Below, one piece after another: positions 8,775 to 16,474 of a DNA stretch of 64,000 nucleotides. The position numbers and the translations under genes are program-made. Under the pieces are notes generated by a model. That model worked only from the letters and a program-made list of their open reading frames with translations, searched no databases and had not been told where the DNA came from. Origin of the DNA: Bacillota bacterium (GTDB lineage Bacteria; Bacillota; Dehalobacteriia; UBA4068; UBA4997); NCBI GenBank assembly GCA_021771915.1, contig JAETNY010000008.1, positions 46,417 through 110,416 on the forward strand, read 5' to 3'. How positions within the stretch are numbered: position 1 is the first letter of the stretch; every line of letters begins with the position of its first letter.

Positions 8775-10332
8775 AGTTGGCGCATACTGCCGCCTGAGTA
8801 TGGACGATTTTACCGCCAAAGGCATAAATGAATTTAATGCTTCGGTCAGCATTGAAAACCAAAAGGAACTGTTAAGCAAATATATTGCTATGAACGGCTG
8901 GCTGGAGAGCAAATTCTATTGTGATGACGGTTGGAGCGGCGGCAATTTTCAAAGGCCAGCTTTTCAGCAAATGCTGGCCGACGCCCAGGCTGGAGTTATC
9001 AACCTAATACTGGTTAAGGATTTATCCCGTTTAGGCCGGGATTATGTTGAGGTTGGCCGCTACACTGACGAGATATTTCCCTCTTTGGGCTGCCGCTTTA
9101 TATCGGTACTGGATTCGCTGGACAGCGCCAATGAGGATAGCAGTATGCTACATTTCCGCAGCCTGATGAACGATTATCACTTAAAGGATTTAAGCAATAA
9201 GATGAAGTCGGTGCTTAAGGCCAGAAAACGTAGCGGCCAATATATCTCCAGCACTACCCCTTATGGTTACCGGAAAAGTGATGATGACAGCCACAGGCTG
9301 GTGCCGGACGAACAAACCGCACCGATTGTGCAGCGGATATTTACCCTGCGCCAATCTGGTATGGCTTATGCTAAGATTGCCGCATTGCTTAACAATGAGC
9401 ATATCCCCTCGGCTAAAGGCGGTCTATGGAAGTATGCGATTGTCCGCAAGATACTCAATAATGAGGTTTATATTGGTAATCTGCTTATGAATTACACAGG
9501 CAGCCGGACGTATAAGGATAAGACGAAAATCCATAAGCCGCCGGAGGAATGGATCAGAGTAGATGACGCTCACGAACCGCTTATCTCGCCGGAGGTTTGG
9601 CAGAACGTTCAGGAGATAAACAAACATCTCTCTATCTGCTATTCGCCAAAAAAAATGCCAGCGAAAAATTTATTTTCTGGCAAGCTGATATGTGCGGATT
9701 GTGGAGCTAAAATGGTATCCAACAGCAAACTGCATTATACAAAAGCCGGTGATGAACGGCGGACGGTGTTTTATAGCTGCGGTACTTTTACAGCCAGCGG
9801 CCATAGTGTTTGCTCCCGGCATACGATTGATGAAAATCGCCTAAAGTTTTTGGTGGCCAATGAAATACGGCGGCAGGCTGAAAAGCTGCAAATAGATAGA
9901 GAAGCGGTCATAGCGGAGATTGCTAACTATGATAAAGAGAGATTGGAGGGATTAAGACAGGAAATTGAGCACACCAGCCGGCATTTGCAGGAATTGACAG
10001 AGCGCAGTGCGAAACTCTATGAAGATAAGGTCAGCGGCGCACTTGATAGAAAAGCTTTTGTGCTGCTTATGCGGCAGAATGAGCAAGAGCGCTCCCGAAA
10101 TTTGGAGCGGCTGCAAAATCTGAAAGCTGATTTGGCAGCTTTGGAGCAATCTGCTGCGGTGGCCAAACAGTGGGCGGCTGGCGTTAGCAAATACCTGAAC
10201 TTGCAGGATATTGACCGAGCTGTTATTGATGAACTTATAGATTACATTAAGATTGGCGAGAGAACCAAAATTGACGGTAAGCTGGTACAGGATATTAAAG
10301 TGATTTACAGGTTTGTCGGTTCGGTTGATTGA
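8758..10332 (+). CDS. Large serine recombinase 2
   Basis: The 524-residue protein starts at ATG 8758, inside the last codons of recombinase 1. The catalytic Ser is in YCRLSMDDF (about 14), with VKDLSRLGRDYVEVGRYTD further on. Zinc-ribbon cysteines (CADCGAKM...CSRHTIDENR) and a C-terminal coiled-coil (about 385-470) are present. It is clearly paralogous to recombinase 1 but diverged. Tandem recombinases of this kind usually sit at one end of the integrated element, and the flagellin fragment that begins 60 bp downstream supports this being the element boundary. The two may act as a heteromeric complex (inference). Confidence 0.93.
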   Translation: MQQLYRVGAYCRLSMDDFTAKGINEFNASVSIENQKELLSKYIAMNGWLESKFYCDDGWSGGNFQRPAFQQMLADAQAGVINLILVKDLSRLGRDYVEVGRYTDEIFPSLGCRFISVLDSLDSANEDSSMLHFRSLMNDYHLKDLSNKMKSVLKARKRSGQYISSTTPYGYRKSDDDSHRLVPDEQTAPIVQRIFTLRQSGMAYAKIAALLNNEHIPSAKGGLWKYAIVRKILNNEVYIGNLLMNYTGSRTYKDKTKIHKPPEEWIRVDDAHEPLISPEVWQNVQEINKHLSICYSPKKMPAKNLFSGKLICADCGAKMVSNSKLHYTKAGDERRTVFYSCGTFTASGHSVCSRHTIDENRLKFLVANEIRRQAEKLQIDREAVIAEIANYDKERLEGLRQEIEHTSRHLQELTERSAKLYEDKVSGALDRKAFVLLMRQNEQERSRNLERLQNLKADLAALEQSAAVAKQWAAGVSKYLNLQDIDRAVIDELIDYIKIGERTKIDGKLVQDIKVIYRFVGSVD

Positions 10333-10391
10333 AACAATACTTGAATGTAAAAACTCCTTTTTATTTAACAAAAAAGCGTCGCAATGTGAGA

Positions 10392-10463
10392 ATGTTCAAC
10401 AACATTCTGGTACAGTCTGCACAGGCTATGCTGGCGCAGGGCGTTCTGCAACTGTTACAATAA
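10392..10463 (+). pseudogene. 3' end of a flagellin gene (remnant)
   Basis: The 23-residue frame MFNNILVQSAQAMLAQ then GVLQLLQ matches the very conserved C-terminus of bacterial flagellin (NNILxQAAQAMLAQANQQPQxVLxLL). Six residues between LAQ and GVL are missing, an in-frame deletion. The upstream sequence, 60 bp after the recombinase stop, shows no further flagellin. This fits insertion of the element into, or a deletion through, a flagellin gene. The rest of the gene is not in the window. Confidence 0.7.
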
Positions 10464-10494
10464 GCTGACGGCATAATGAAATGAGGTTTGAATT

Positions 10495-10667
10495 ATGGAT
10501 ATGATGAACAGTATCGCCTCCGTCGCAATGCAAATGAGTGCAGCTCAGCTTGAGCAGCAATACTCAATTTCTATGCAGAAAAAGCAATGGACGTTGAGGA
10601 GCTGGCCTTGCAGGAGTTGCAGGAAATGCTGCCGCCAAGTCCATACGGGTTTGATGTAATGGCATAA
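10495..10667 (+). pseudogene. YjfB-like motility protein gene with a one-base frameshift
   Basis: The 5' part encodes MDMMNSIASVAMQMSAAQLE and the 3' part, in the next frame, encodes AMDVEELALQELQEMLPPSP. Together they match YjfB-family proteins, small proteins found next to flagellin genes. The frames join if the A5 run at 10579-10583 is restored to A6. It is therefore either a true single-base deletion or a homopolymer sequencing error. Its position 32 bp after the flagellin end is a typical motility context. Confidence 0.65.
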
Positions 10668-10737
10668 AAAATGTAATATAAAACGGTCAACTGATTATTG
10701 GTTGGCCGTTTTGCTATCTAAAAAGGAGGATTTATTT

Positions 10738-11019
10738 ATAAAATTTATAAATCAGAAATTTGCAAAACAGCGTCAGAAATTGCAGCAGGAGTATGAAAAA
10801 AATGAGCTGGAAATTCAGCAACTGCGCAATCGGCAGAAAGTGTTATTAAATCAAAAACGAGCGGAGGAAAGAAAAATCAGAACGCACAGATTAATTGAAC
10901 AAGGTGCTGTTTTGGAAAGTCTGCTGCCTAAAGTTAAGGAGATAACAGCCGAGGAATTAAAAGCCTTTCAAAATATGGCTTGCAGAGATTGGCCGAGAGC
11001 GTATAGAAAAAACTATTGA
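10738..11019 (+). pseudogene. DUF3847-like mobile-element protein, start and end degraded
   Basis: The frame encodes a charged coiled-coil (KQRQKLQQEYEKNELEIQQ) followed by RKIRTHRLIEQGAVLESLL, the hallmark of DUF3847 proteins from mobilizable elements. A perfect AAGGAGGA site (10723-10730) sits 7 bases before an ATA codon at 10738, so the original ATG has probably mutated; otherwise translation must use TTG 10702. After ITAEELKAF the frame runs into dinD sequence out of frame, so the 3' end is a junction scar. Confidence 0.5.
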
Positions 11020-11529
11020 CCCAGAGCTTTCCATTGACAGGGGGTTGGAAACCTATGCCAGAAAAGGCTATTCAAGAGAATGGATCAATCAATGCCTGCA
11101 GGCTATTTAGGCCAGAAAAGAACTCACGGATGAATGGCAGGATAGCGGCGTTACCAAAGGTGTGGAATATGCTATTTTCACTGATGAAATTACAAGGGCG
11201 TGGTCGGGAATGAACACTCGCCAATATAAAAATTCAAAGGTTTAACCAAAGAAAATTTGCGAGATAATATGAGTACCGCCGAGATTGTGTTCAATATGTT
11301 AGCGGAAGTCAGCACAACGGAATTATCAAAAGCCGAACAGCCTAATACATTTGAGGGTAATCGTAGCGTTGCTCAACGGGGCGGCGAGGTTGCAGGTATA
11401 ACGAGAAAGGCATTGGAGGATAGAACCGGTAAGCCAATCCTTACTTCGCAAAATGCTGCACAACTCAATGCAGTTGTAACCAATATCATTGAAGATGTTG
11501 TTTATGATGACGATAACAAAAATAATTAA
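10967..11529 (+). pseudogene. dinD: DinD-type (DNA-damage-inducible protein D) C-terminal remnant
   Basis: Joined frames read WLAEIGRERIEKTIDPELS, then YARKGYSREWINQCLQAI, a TAG stop (11108-11110), ARKELTDEWQDSGVTKG, EYAIFTDEITRAWSGM, then after a frameshift in an A-run near 11230, FKGLTKENLRDNMSTAEIV and AQRGGEVAG. This order matches the C-terminal two thirds of DinD/BRO-like proteins. The N-terminal part is missing, fused to the DUF3847 remnant. The TAG replaces what is usually Gln, one transition from CAG. The last 90 residues (from 11257) remain an open frame. Confidence 0.7.
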
Positions 11530-11551
11530 AAGATGAGAGTAATCGAAGAGG

Positions 11552-11842
11552 TTACTGCTCGTAAATGGTGTACTCAATGGCGGTCATTTTGCCTTTTCCG
11601 TCCCGTTCCTGCCTGCGTGTGATGTACACGGCTTTTTCCAGTTCCCATACGGCGGTACGGATTGCGTCAATGCTTTCTTTGTTGATACTGGATAAGCCCT
11701 TTAGGGTGTAGTCCCAATTTTCCGGCAGGGACAACATTTGAAAAAGAAGCCCTTTAGCCTTTAGGGGCAAGTCGGGGTTGCGTAGGTGGTGGTTTGACAT
11801 AATCGTGTAGTCCCTGTTTTTCTCCACCCGGAATACTGCCAC
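11552..11842 (-). pseudogene. N-terminal fragment of an HTH/replication-initiator-like mobile-element protein
   Basis: GTG 11842 with AAGGAG 8 bases upstream is the likely start. The product MAVFRVEKNRDYTIMSNHHL then PLKAKGLLFQMLSLPENWDY and LSSINKESIDAIRTAVWELE is the conserved N-terminal winged-helix domain of replication or DUF6017-associated proteins on Firmicute elements. Those are about 250-300 residues; here the frame stops after IEYTIYEQ, about 96 residues. It is convergent with the dinD remnant, 22 bp apart. Domain is intact, so a short DNA-binding protein could still be made. Confidence 0.65.
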
Positions 11843-11934
11843 GTTATCAGCTCCTTTCATCTGAATTTTGGGTAAAAAAAATAGACGCTCATATTTGAAC
11901 GCCTATTAGCAAAAGTATTTAATTACAGATTAGT

Positions 11935-12960
11935 TCATTTCTCTAAGTCAATTAACAACTTGTCAAATTTTGTATATAAATAATCAGCGGGAATACCCTC
12001 ACTCATTTTTATATCAATCATTTTAAGGAGGTCGGAATTGTTAATGCTTAAAATCAATTTACCGTTTTCACGGAGAGTACCTTTGATTGCTTTATCTGCA
12101 TTTGGGGAAGTTCCTTTGCAAGAAACAATAATTGCGACACCTCTTAATGCTTTTAGGTAAAGGTATTTATCGGTAGTGTATATTTCTTTTTGAGTTATTT
12201 CTTCTGTATAATTCTTAAATTCAAAAATAATGTACCTTGAATTGAAACATTGTAATATGGTAGACCATAAGCCGCTTATTTCGCCGTCTTTTATTTTACA
12301 TATTAGGTCAAATCTGTATAAGTCAGCATTGGAAGTTTGCTGTCTGTGCCATAAAGCAAGTTCATTGTCAAACAGATAATTTAATGTTTCATAGCAAAGA
12401 TTTTCATATTCTGTATTGCCGTTTGAGTTTACCCAATTTGTTATGCGTTCTTTTAGCAGAGTGCCTTGTCTAGTAGGTTGCAAAGTTGGCTTTTCTTGTA
12501 AATTAAATAACTGCACGTTAGGGTTTTCTGGTAAAAGGTCATTGACAGAAAAATCAAGTATAGATAACATTGCGCTTTTAAGTGGTTCATTGCCTTGAAC
12601 AAGAAATAAAAGGTTTTCTATATCAAGAATGATGATGTTACCAATATTTTCTATTTTCATGCGTATATCAGTTTTTAATTTAGTTCCAACAACCAGAACA
12701 GCAACGCTTGGAGCTTCCTGCGTATCTAAAATGACTTTTAGACGGCAGGCTGCGTTATATAAAGTAGATGTAGGAACGTAATTCTTCCGTGAATATTTGA
12801 CTTCGATTAAGTATCTTGTATTATCTTTTGTGGCTAATATGTCATATCCGCCGTCATGGGATTGTTCGGTCAAAGTAGTATTAAAGCCATATATGGAAAA
12901 AATGTCTGCTATAATTTTTTCAAATTGAAATCCAATAGCATTTAAAGAAGCAGTAAACAT
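11935..12960 (-). CDS. Restriction-endonuclease-like protein with two PD-(D/E)XK domains
   Basis: The start at 12960 has AAGGAGGT 6 bases upstream; the 13017 start lacks one. The N-terminal domain (about 1-115) reads GFQFEKIIADIFSIYGF then DGGYDILA and YLIEVKYSRK: the Glu, Asp and ExK of an Mrr-like nuclease. A second such core appears at about 200-290: NTEYENLCYETLNYL, RFDLICK, then YIIFEFKNYTEEI, again with Asp and ExK. The 341-residue protein may act as a defence nuclease on foreign or modified DNA, possibly alone since no methylase or partner is adjacent. It is flanked by mobile-element debris. The second active site is my reading of the sequence, not a known annotation. Confidence 0.7.
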   Translation of the reverse strand: MFTASLNAIGFQFEKIIADIFSIYGFNTTLTEQSHDGGYDILATKDNTRYLIEVKYSRKNYVPTSTLYNAACRLKVILDTQEAPSVAVLVVGTKLKTDIRMKIENIGNIIILDIENLLFLVQGNEPLKSAMLSILDFSVNDLLPENPNVQLFNLQEKPTLQPTRQGTLLKERITNWVNSNGNTEYENLCYETLNYLFDNELALWHRQQTSNADLYRFDLICKIKDGEISGLWSTILQCFNSRYIIFEFKNYTEEITQKEIYTTDKYLYLKALRGVAIIVSCKGTSPNADKAIKGTLRENGKLILSINNSDLLKMIDIKMSEGIPADYLYTKFDKLLIDLEK

Positions 12961-13303
12961 GAAAATACCTCCTTGTACTTTTGGAATAATTATAGCATTA
13001 CTTTGATGAAATAGCAACTTTTCCCAACACGGTTTTTTGTCTATAAAAAGTAAGATATTGAGGTTAAGAGGGTAATTTGTTCAAACGGCAAGTGATGTAC
13101 TCCATTGCATTTTTATTGCATTATTTTTCTTTTTTATAGTGGTTTATAGGCTCTAATCTTTTTTGAAAATGCCTTAAAATCAACGATTTTTGCTGATAAC
13201 CGTTACTGTCGGTCTGGAGTTCGAATAACGGATAAAATACCGGAAATGCTGATAAAATGGGCGTTTCCGGGATTGCTTTATGCCTGTTTGCTCTAAAATG
13301 GCT

Positions 13304-13854
13304 CTAATTGTTTTTGTAAGCGTTATTCTCCGAGTAATAGCGGAACGCTTTTACGATATAATCAGAAGCCCTCTCTCCATATTTGCTATCAGTTACGCTT
13401 TTGATATAATCGCTTGAATATGCGTTGATAAGCATATTGATATAGAGCTTATCGAGGGACACGCTGGTGCTGTTTTTCTGTATAAGCTGCAATAGTTCAT
13501 CTGCAATGGACTGAATTTTGGAGGAAAAAACATCTTCTGACAAATCGGAGGTTAGTCTGCCATACAGAATATCAGATTGCTTTCCAATTTCTTTCACTTC
13601 TTCTGTTAATTGTGTTTCCATGAGTTCAGAGGAATGCTCTAAGTTATGTTTCATGGCTTCGGTGTATTTTTTAATACTGCCGAATTGTTGAATAGCAAGT
13701 TTAGCTACCTCTGCTTCATCATCTTTGATTTTCTGAATAAACATATCAAAATTTTCAATACTTCCCCAGTGCTTGATAACATCATCAGTGCGGCTATTTT
13801 AAAATCCTATAATGCGGTAATGTAATCAGACAGGTCAAATTCCTTAAAACTCAT
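13304..13854 (-). pseudogene. TipAS-domain remnant of a MerR-type regulator
   Basis: The long frame (13744-13304, 146 residues) contains a TipAS-like helical ligand domain (LAIQQFGSIKKYTEAMKHNL ... DYIKSVTDSKYGERASDYIV). Upstream, another frame begins MSFKEFDLSDYITAL at 13854 and hits TAG at once; a third reads DDVIKHWGSIENFDM. These are consecutive parts of the normal linker and TipAS start of MerR regulators, broken by at least one stop and one frameshift. The MerR HTH is missing. The ligand domain alone is probably not functional. Confidence 0.6.
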
Positions 13855-13904
13855 ACATTGTTCTCCTTTCTCTAAGCGTCTAAGAAGCTGTATAAGTCTG
13901 TTTG

Positions 13905-14307
13905 TTCGATTGCGTTTCAATTGAAGATATTGAAAAAAGACTCAATCGAAATTTTGCATTTGGGTGGTGCAAAATTGATGAAGTCTATATTTTGTGGGAA
14001 AAGGGGTTGCACGAGCAGTTTTAGTACAGCAAATATATTTTTAGAATTGTTTGTGGGGATATGCTTTAATTTGATACTCATGTGGAAACAATATGCGCAT
14101 TAAGCCGCATAAAATAAGGATTGATAAAGATTTATTAGCTATAAAATGAGTATTGTGTCATCTATTTGCCACTGTATTATGAATAAGATAGTGGGGTAAA
14201 CTCGCAGAACTTTATAATCTACCTCAAATTTAAATCAAAAAACTACTATGTATAAGCCGTTACGCATATTTTAGTATGGTAATAAACAGGGCAATAGGGG
14301 GCCTGTC
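13905..14307. other. Gene-poor gap
   Basis: About 400 AT-rich bases. A short frame around 13921 (IEDIEKRLNRNFAFGW) and another near 14075 (DTHVETICALSRIK) look like degraded coding debris, but neither can be assigned with confidence. No RNA gene or repeat is recognised. Confidence 0.3.
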
Positions 14308-14736
14308 ATGCTAAATACTATTTGCAGTTCTTGGCGGCATTGGCCGCGCTGGCTATTGGGCGGCTTACTTTATGGTTTTTTGGAAATTGCTTATCGTGGT
14401 TATACCCATTGGACAATGATGTTGCTGGCTGCGCTGCTATGTGTGCCATTAGATATAGCTAATGAGCATATGCCATGGCATTTGCCGTTAGTTTGTCAGG
14501 GGGTGTTAGGTGGGCTGGTTATCACCGCTGCGGAATTGGTAGCCGGGCTGTTGCTTAACTGCTGGTTGGGGCTGGGTATTTGGGATTATTCTGGTATTTG
14601 GGGCAATCTTTGGGGTCAGATATGTCCGCAGTTTGCTCTGCTTTGGTGTATTTTGGCGGTGCCTGCTATAATTATCTTTGATTGGTGGGATTATTTATTT
14701 GGTTGTGGTGATTGGCCGCACTATCAGATAATTTGA
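14308..14736 (+). CDS. CmpB-type putative ABC transporter membrane protein
   Basis: This 142-residue, Trp-rich membrane protein has about four hydrophobic segments and the conserved stretch GGLLYGFLEIAYRGYTHW, INE-like ANEHMPWHLPLV and LGIWDYSGIWGNLWGQICP. This pattern is that of the putative ABC-transporter permease family CmpB, common in Clostridia, with unknown substrate. ATG 14308 follows GGGGGCC, a modest ribosome site. It stands alone between debris and the convergent MerR gene. Confidence 0.65.
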   Translation: MLNTICSSWRHWPRWLLGGLLYGFLEIAYRGYTHWTMMLLAALLCVPLDIANEHMPWHLPLVCQGVLGGLVITAAELVAGLLLNCWLGLGIWDYSGIWGNLWGQICPQFALLWCILAVPAIIIFDWWDYLFGCGDWPHYQII

Positions 14737-14766
14737 ATATGTTGCTTTATTTGATTTGCTGTCGGA

Positions 14767-15228
14767 TTATTCCGGTTTGGCATGGATATTGTTCATTTTT
14801 TGCTTGATATTACGGTATTGTTCAGGTATTTCGTCAATCGATAATGCCTGAACTTTTTCGTCTGTATGGTCCTTTACGGCCTGCGAATAATACCAGCACT
14901 TAAATTCCAGCAATTCCAACGCCTCCTGCATTTCCATTATCTGTTGTTTAATGGCTGTTCGCCTTGCCTGAAAGAGTTCCAGCCGCTCTGACAATGAGTT
15001 GTTGCCCTGATTAACCATATTGGTATAAGCTTTGATATCCTTTATTGATAAGCCGGATTTTTTCAGACATTCAATAACCTTTAGCCATTCATAATCCTTA
15101 TCAGTAAACATGCGGATACCGTTATTGGAGCGCTCTACAAAAGGAAGCAACCCCTCTTTATCATAATAGCGCAGGGTTGAAGCAGAGATACCCAAAATTT
15201 TGGCGATTTCACCAACTGTGTATAGCAT
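14767..15228 (-). CDS. MerR-family transcriptional regulator
   Basis: The start at 15228 is behind CAGGAG; the in-frame ATG at 15267 is not. The N-terminal winged HTH (TVGEIAKILGISASTLRYYD, residues 3-22, followed by a GIRMFTDKDYEWL wing) is typical; the dimerisation coiled-coil covers about 75-125 and a short C-terminal domain ends at 153 residues. It is divergent from the flavodoxin operon, whose promoter has a 19-bp spacer as MerR regulators require. It probably activates that operon in response to electrophile or redox stress, as related regulators of flavodoxin/reductase operons do (inference). Confidence 0.88.
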   Translation of the reverse strand: MLYTVGEIAKILGISASTLRYYDKEGLLPFVERSNNGIRMFTDKDYEWLKVIECLKKSGLSIKDIKAYTNMVNQGNNSLSERLELFQARRTAIKQQIMEMQEALELLEFKCWYYSQAVKDHTDEKVQALSIDEIPEQYRNIKQKMNNIHAKPE

Positions 15229-15273
15229 AATAAATCTCCTGAAAAAATTTTTAGAAAATATTGTCAATATCTA

Positions 15274-15304
15274 TTGACTTGAAGTGTGGTTTAAGTGTTA
15301 TAAT
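15274..15304 (+). promoter_or_regulatory. MerR-type promoter with 19-bp spacer
   Basis: The -35 TTGACT (15274-15279) and -10 TATAAT (15299-15304) are separated by 19 bases. The spacer carries the dyad ACTTGAA...TTTAAGT. Over-long spacers with an internal dyad are the signature of MerR-activated promoters. It drives the flavodoxin gene starting at 15374. Confidence 0.8.
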
Positions 15305-15373
15305 TAACTTAAATTTATTATATATACTTTGATATTGAAAGTCAATTAGGATTTTTTAGGGAGGTCTTTTCTG

Positions 15374-15850
15374 ATGAGCAGAGTATTAGTAGCATATTTC
15401 AGCGCCAGCGGCGTAACGGCTGGGCTGGCGGCAAGGCTGGCTAAGGAAATTGGGGCGGATTTGTTTGCGATTGAGCCGGCAGAACCGTATAGCGAAGCTG
15501 ACCTTGATTGGCATAACCAGAACAGTCGGAGTTCGGTGGAAATGAAGGATACCAACTCCCGGCCGGCAATTAGCAGCAAAATTGCGGATATGGGGCTGTA
15601 TGATGTTGTTTTTGTTGGTTTTCCTATCTGGTGGTATCGGGAACCATCTATTATTGATACATTTATGGAGTCTTATGATTTCAGCGGTAAGACGGTGGTA
15701 CCTTTTGCTACGTCTGGCGGCAGTGCGATGGGCAGTTCTGAGTCTAACATGCAGAATTTAGCGCCGGACGCCAGGGTGACAGGCGCCAAGCGTCTGGCGG
15801 CTAATACTGACGGCCAAACGCTGGCGGCCTGGGCGGCGGAATGGTTATGA
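15374..15850 (+). CDS. Flavodoxin-like protein
   Basis: The 158-residue cytoplasmic protein has the FMN phosphate loop VAYFSASGVTAGLAARLA (residues 6-23), the ring-stacking region GFPIWWYREPSII and a C-terminal AATSGG-like loop PFATSGGSAMGSS. It lacks a signal peptide. ATG follows GGGAGG by 9 bases. It is first in the MerR-controlled operon with the ECF S component and Fe-S aldo-keto reductase, and probably delivers electrons to or from the latter. Its sequence resembles the flavodoxin domain of the SLH fusion at 24435-26357. Confidence 0.88.
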   Translation: MSRVLVAYFSASGVTAGLAARLAKEIGADLFAIEPAEPYSEADLDWHNQNSRSSVEMKDTNSRPAISSKIADMGLYDVVFVGFPIWWYREPSIIDTFMESYDFSGKTVVPFATSGGSAMGSSESNMQNLAPDARVTGAKRLAANTDGQTLAAWAAEWL

Positions 15851-15882
15851 TACGGATAATTTGTGGTTAGGGGCTGAGTATA

Positions 15883-16452
15883 TTGAATAAATCGACTAAA
15901 ATGCTTTGTTATGCAGCCATGTTTCTGGCTTTAGGACTGATTTTGCCCTTTTTTACCGGACAGGTTCCACAAATTGGCAATATGCTGCTGCCGATGCATA
16001 TTCCGGTTTTTCTTTGTGGCTTAATCTGTGGCTGGCAGTATGGTCTGGCGGTAGGTTTGATATTGCCGCTGCTGCGTTATATGCTTTTTGGCATGCCGCC
16101 GCCGTTTCCGGTTGGTTTTGCCATGACGTTTGAGTTGGCGGCTTATGGCGCTGTGGCCGGCTGGATTTATAGTCACTCCCGGTGGCAGTGTGTGATATCA
16201 CTGTATCGTGCAATTATTGCCGCTATGCTGATTGGACGTGCGGTATGGGGTCTGGTGGAGGTTATTTTGCTGGGTTTCGGTTCTTCTGGCTTCACCTGGC
16301 AGATGTTTATGGCTGGGGCATTGTTAAACGCTATTCCGGGTATCATTTTGCAGTTGATATTATTGCCTGGCATTATGTTGGCGCTGCATCGTACCGGCTT
16401 GGTGCCGTTTAAGAAAGACGGCCAGCCGGTGTTGGTAAAATCCGGGAATTGA
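15883..16452 (+). CDS. ECF transporter S component
   Basis: The 189-residue membrane protein has about six hydrophobic segments. The pattern AAMFLALGLILPFFTGQ, then GNMLLPMHIPVFLCGLICGW and QMFMAGALLNAIPGIILQL is that of substrate-binding S components of energy-coupling-factor importers. No ECF A or T genes are nearby, so it would use the shared ECF module. TTG 15883 is the likely start. Substrate is unknown; a vitamin or cofactor used by the redox neighbours is plausible. A close paralogue lies at 48786-49436, also beside an Fe-S aldo-keto reductase. Confidence 0.82.
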   Translation: MNKSTKMLCYAAMFLALGLILPFFTGQVPQIGNMLLPMHIPVFLCGLICGWQYGLAVGLILPLLRYMLFGMPPPFPVGFAMTFELAAYGAVAGWIYSHSRWQCVISLYRAIIAAMLIGRAVWGLVEVILLGFGSSGFTWQMFMAGALLNAIPGIILQLILLPGIMLALHRTGLVPFKKDGQPVLVKSGN

Positions 16453-16474
16453 CTTGAAAAAGTGAGGGTTGGTC

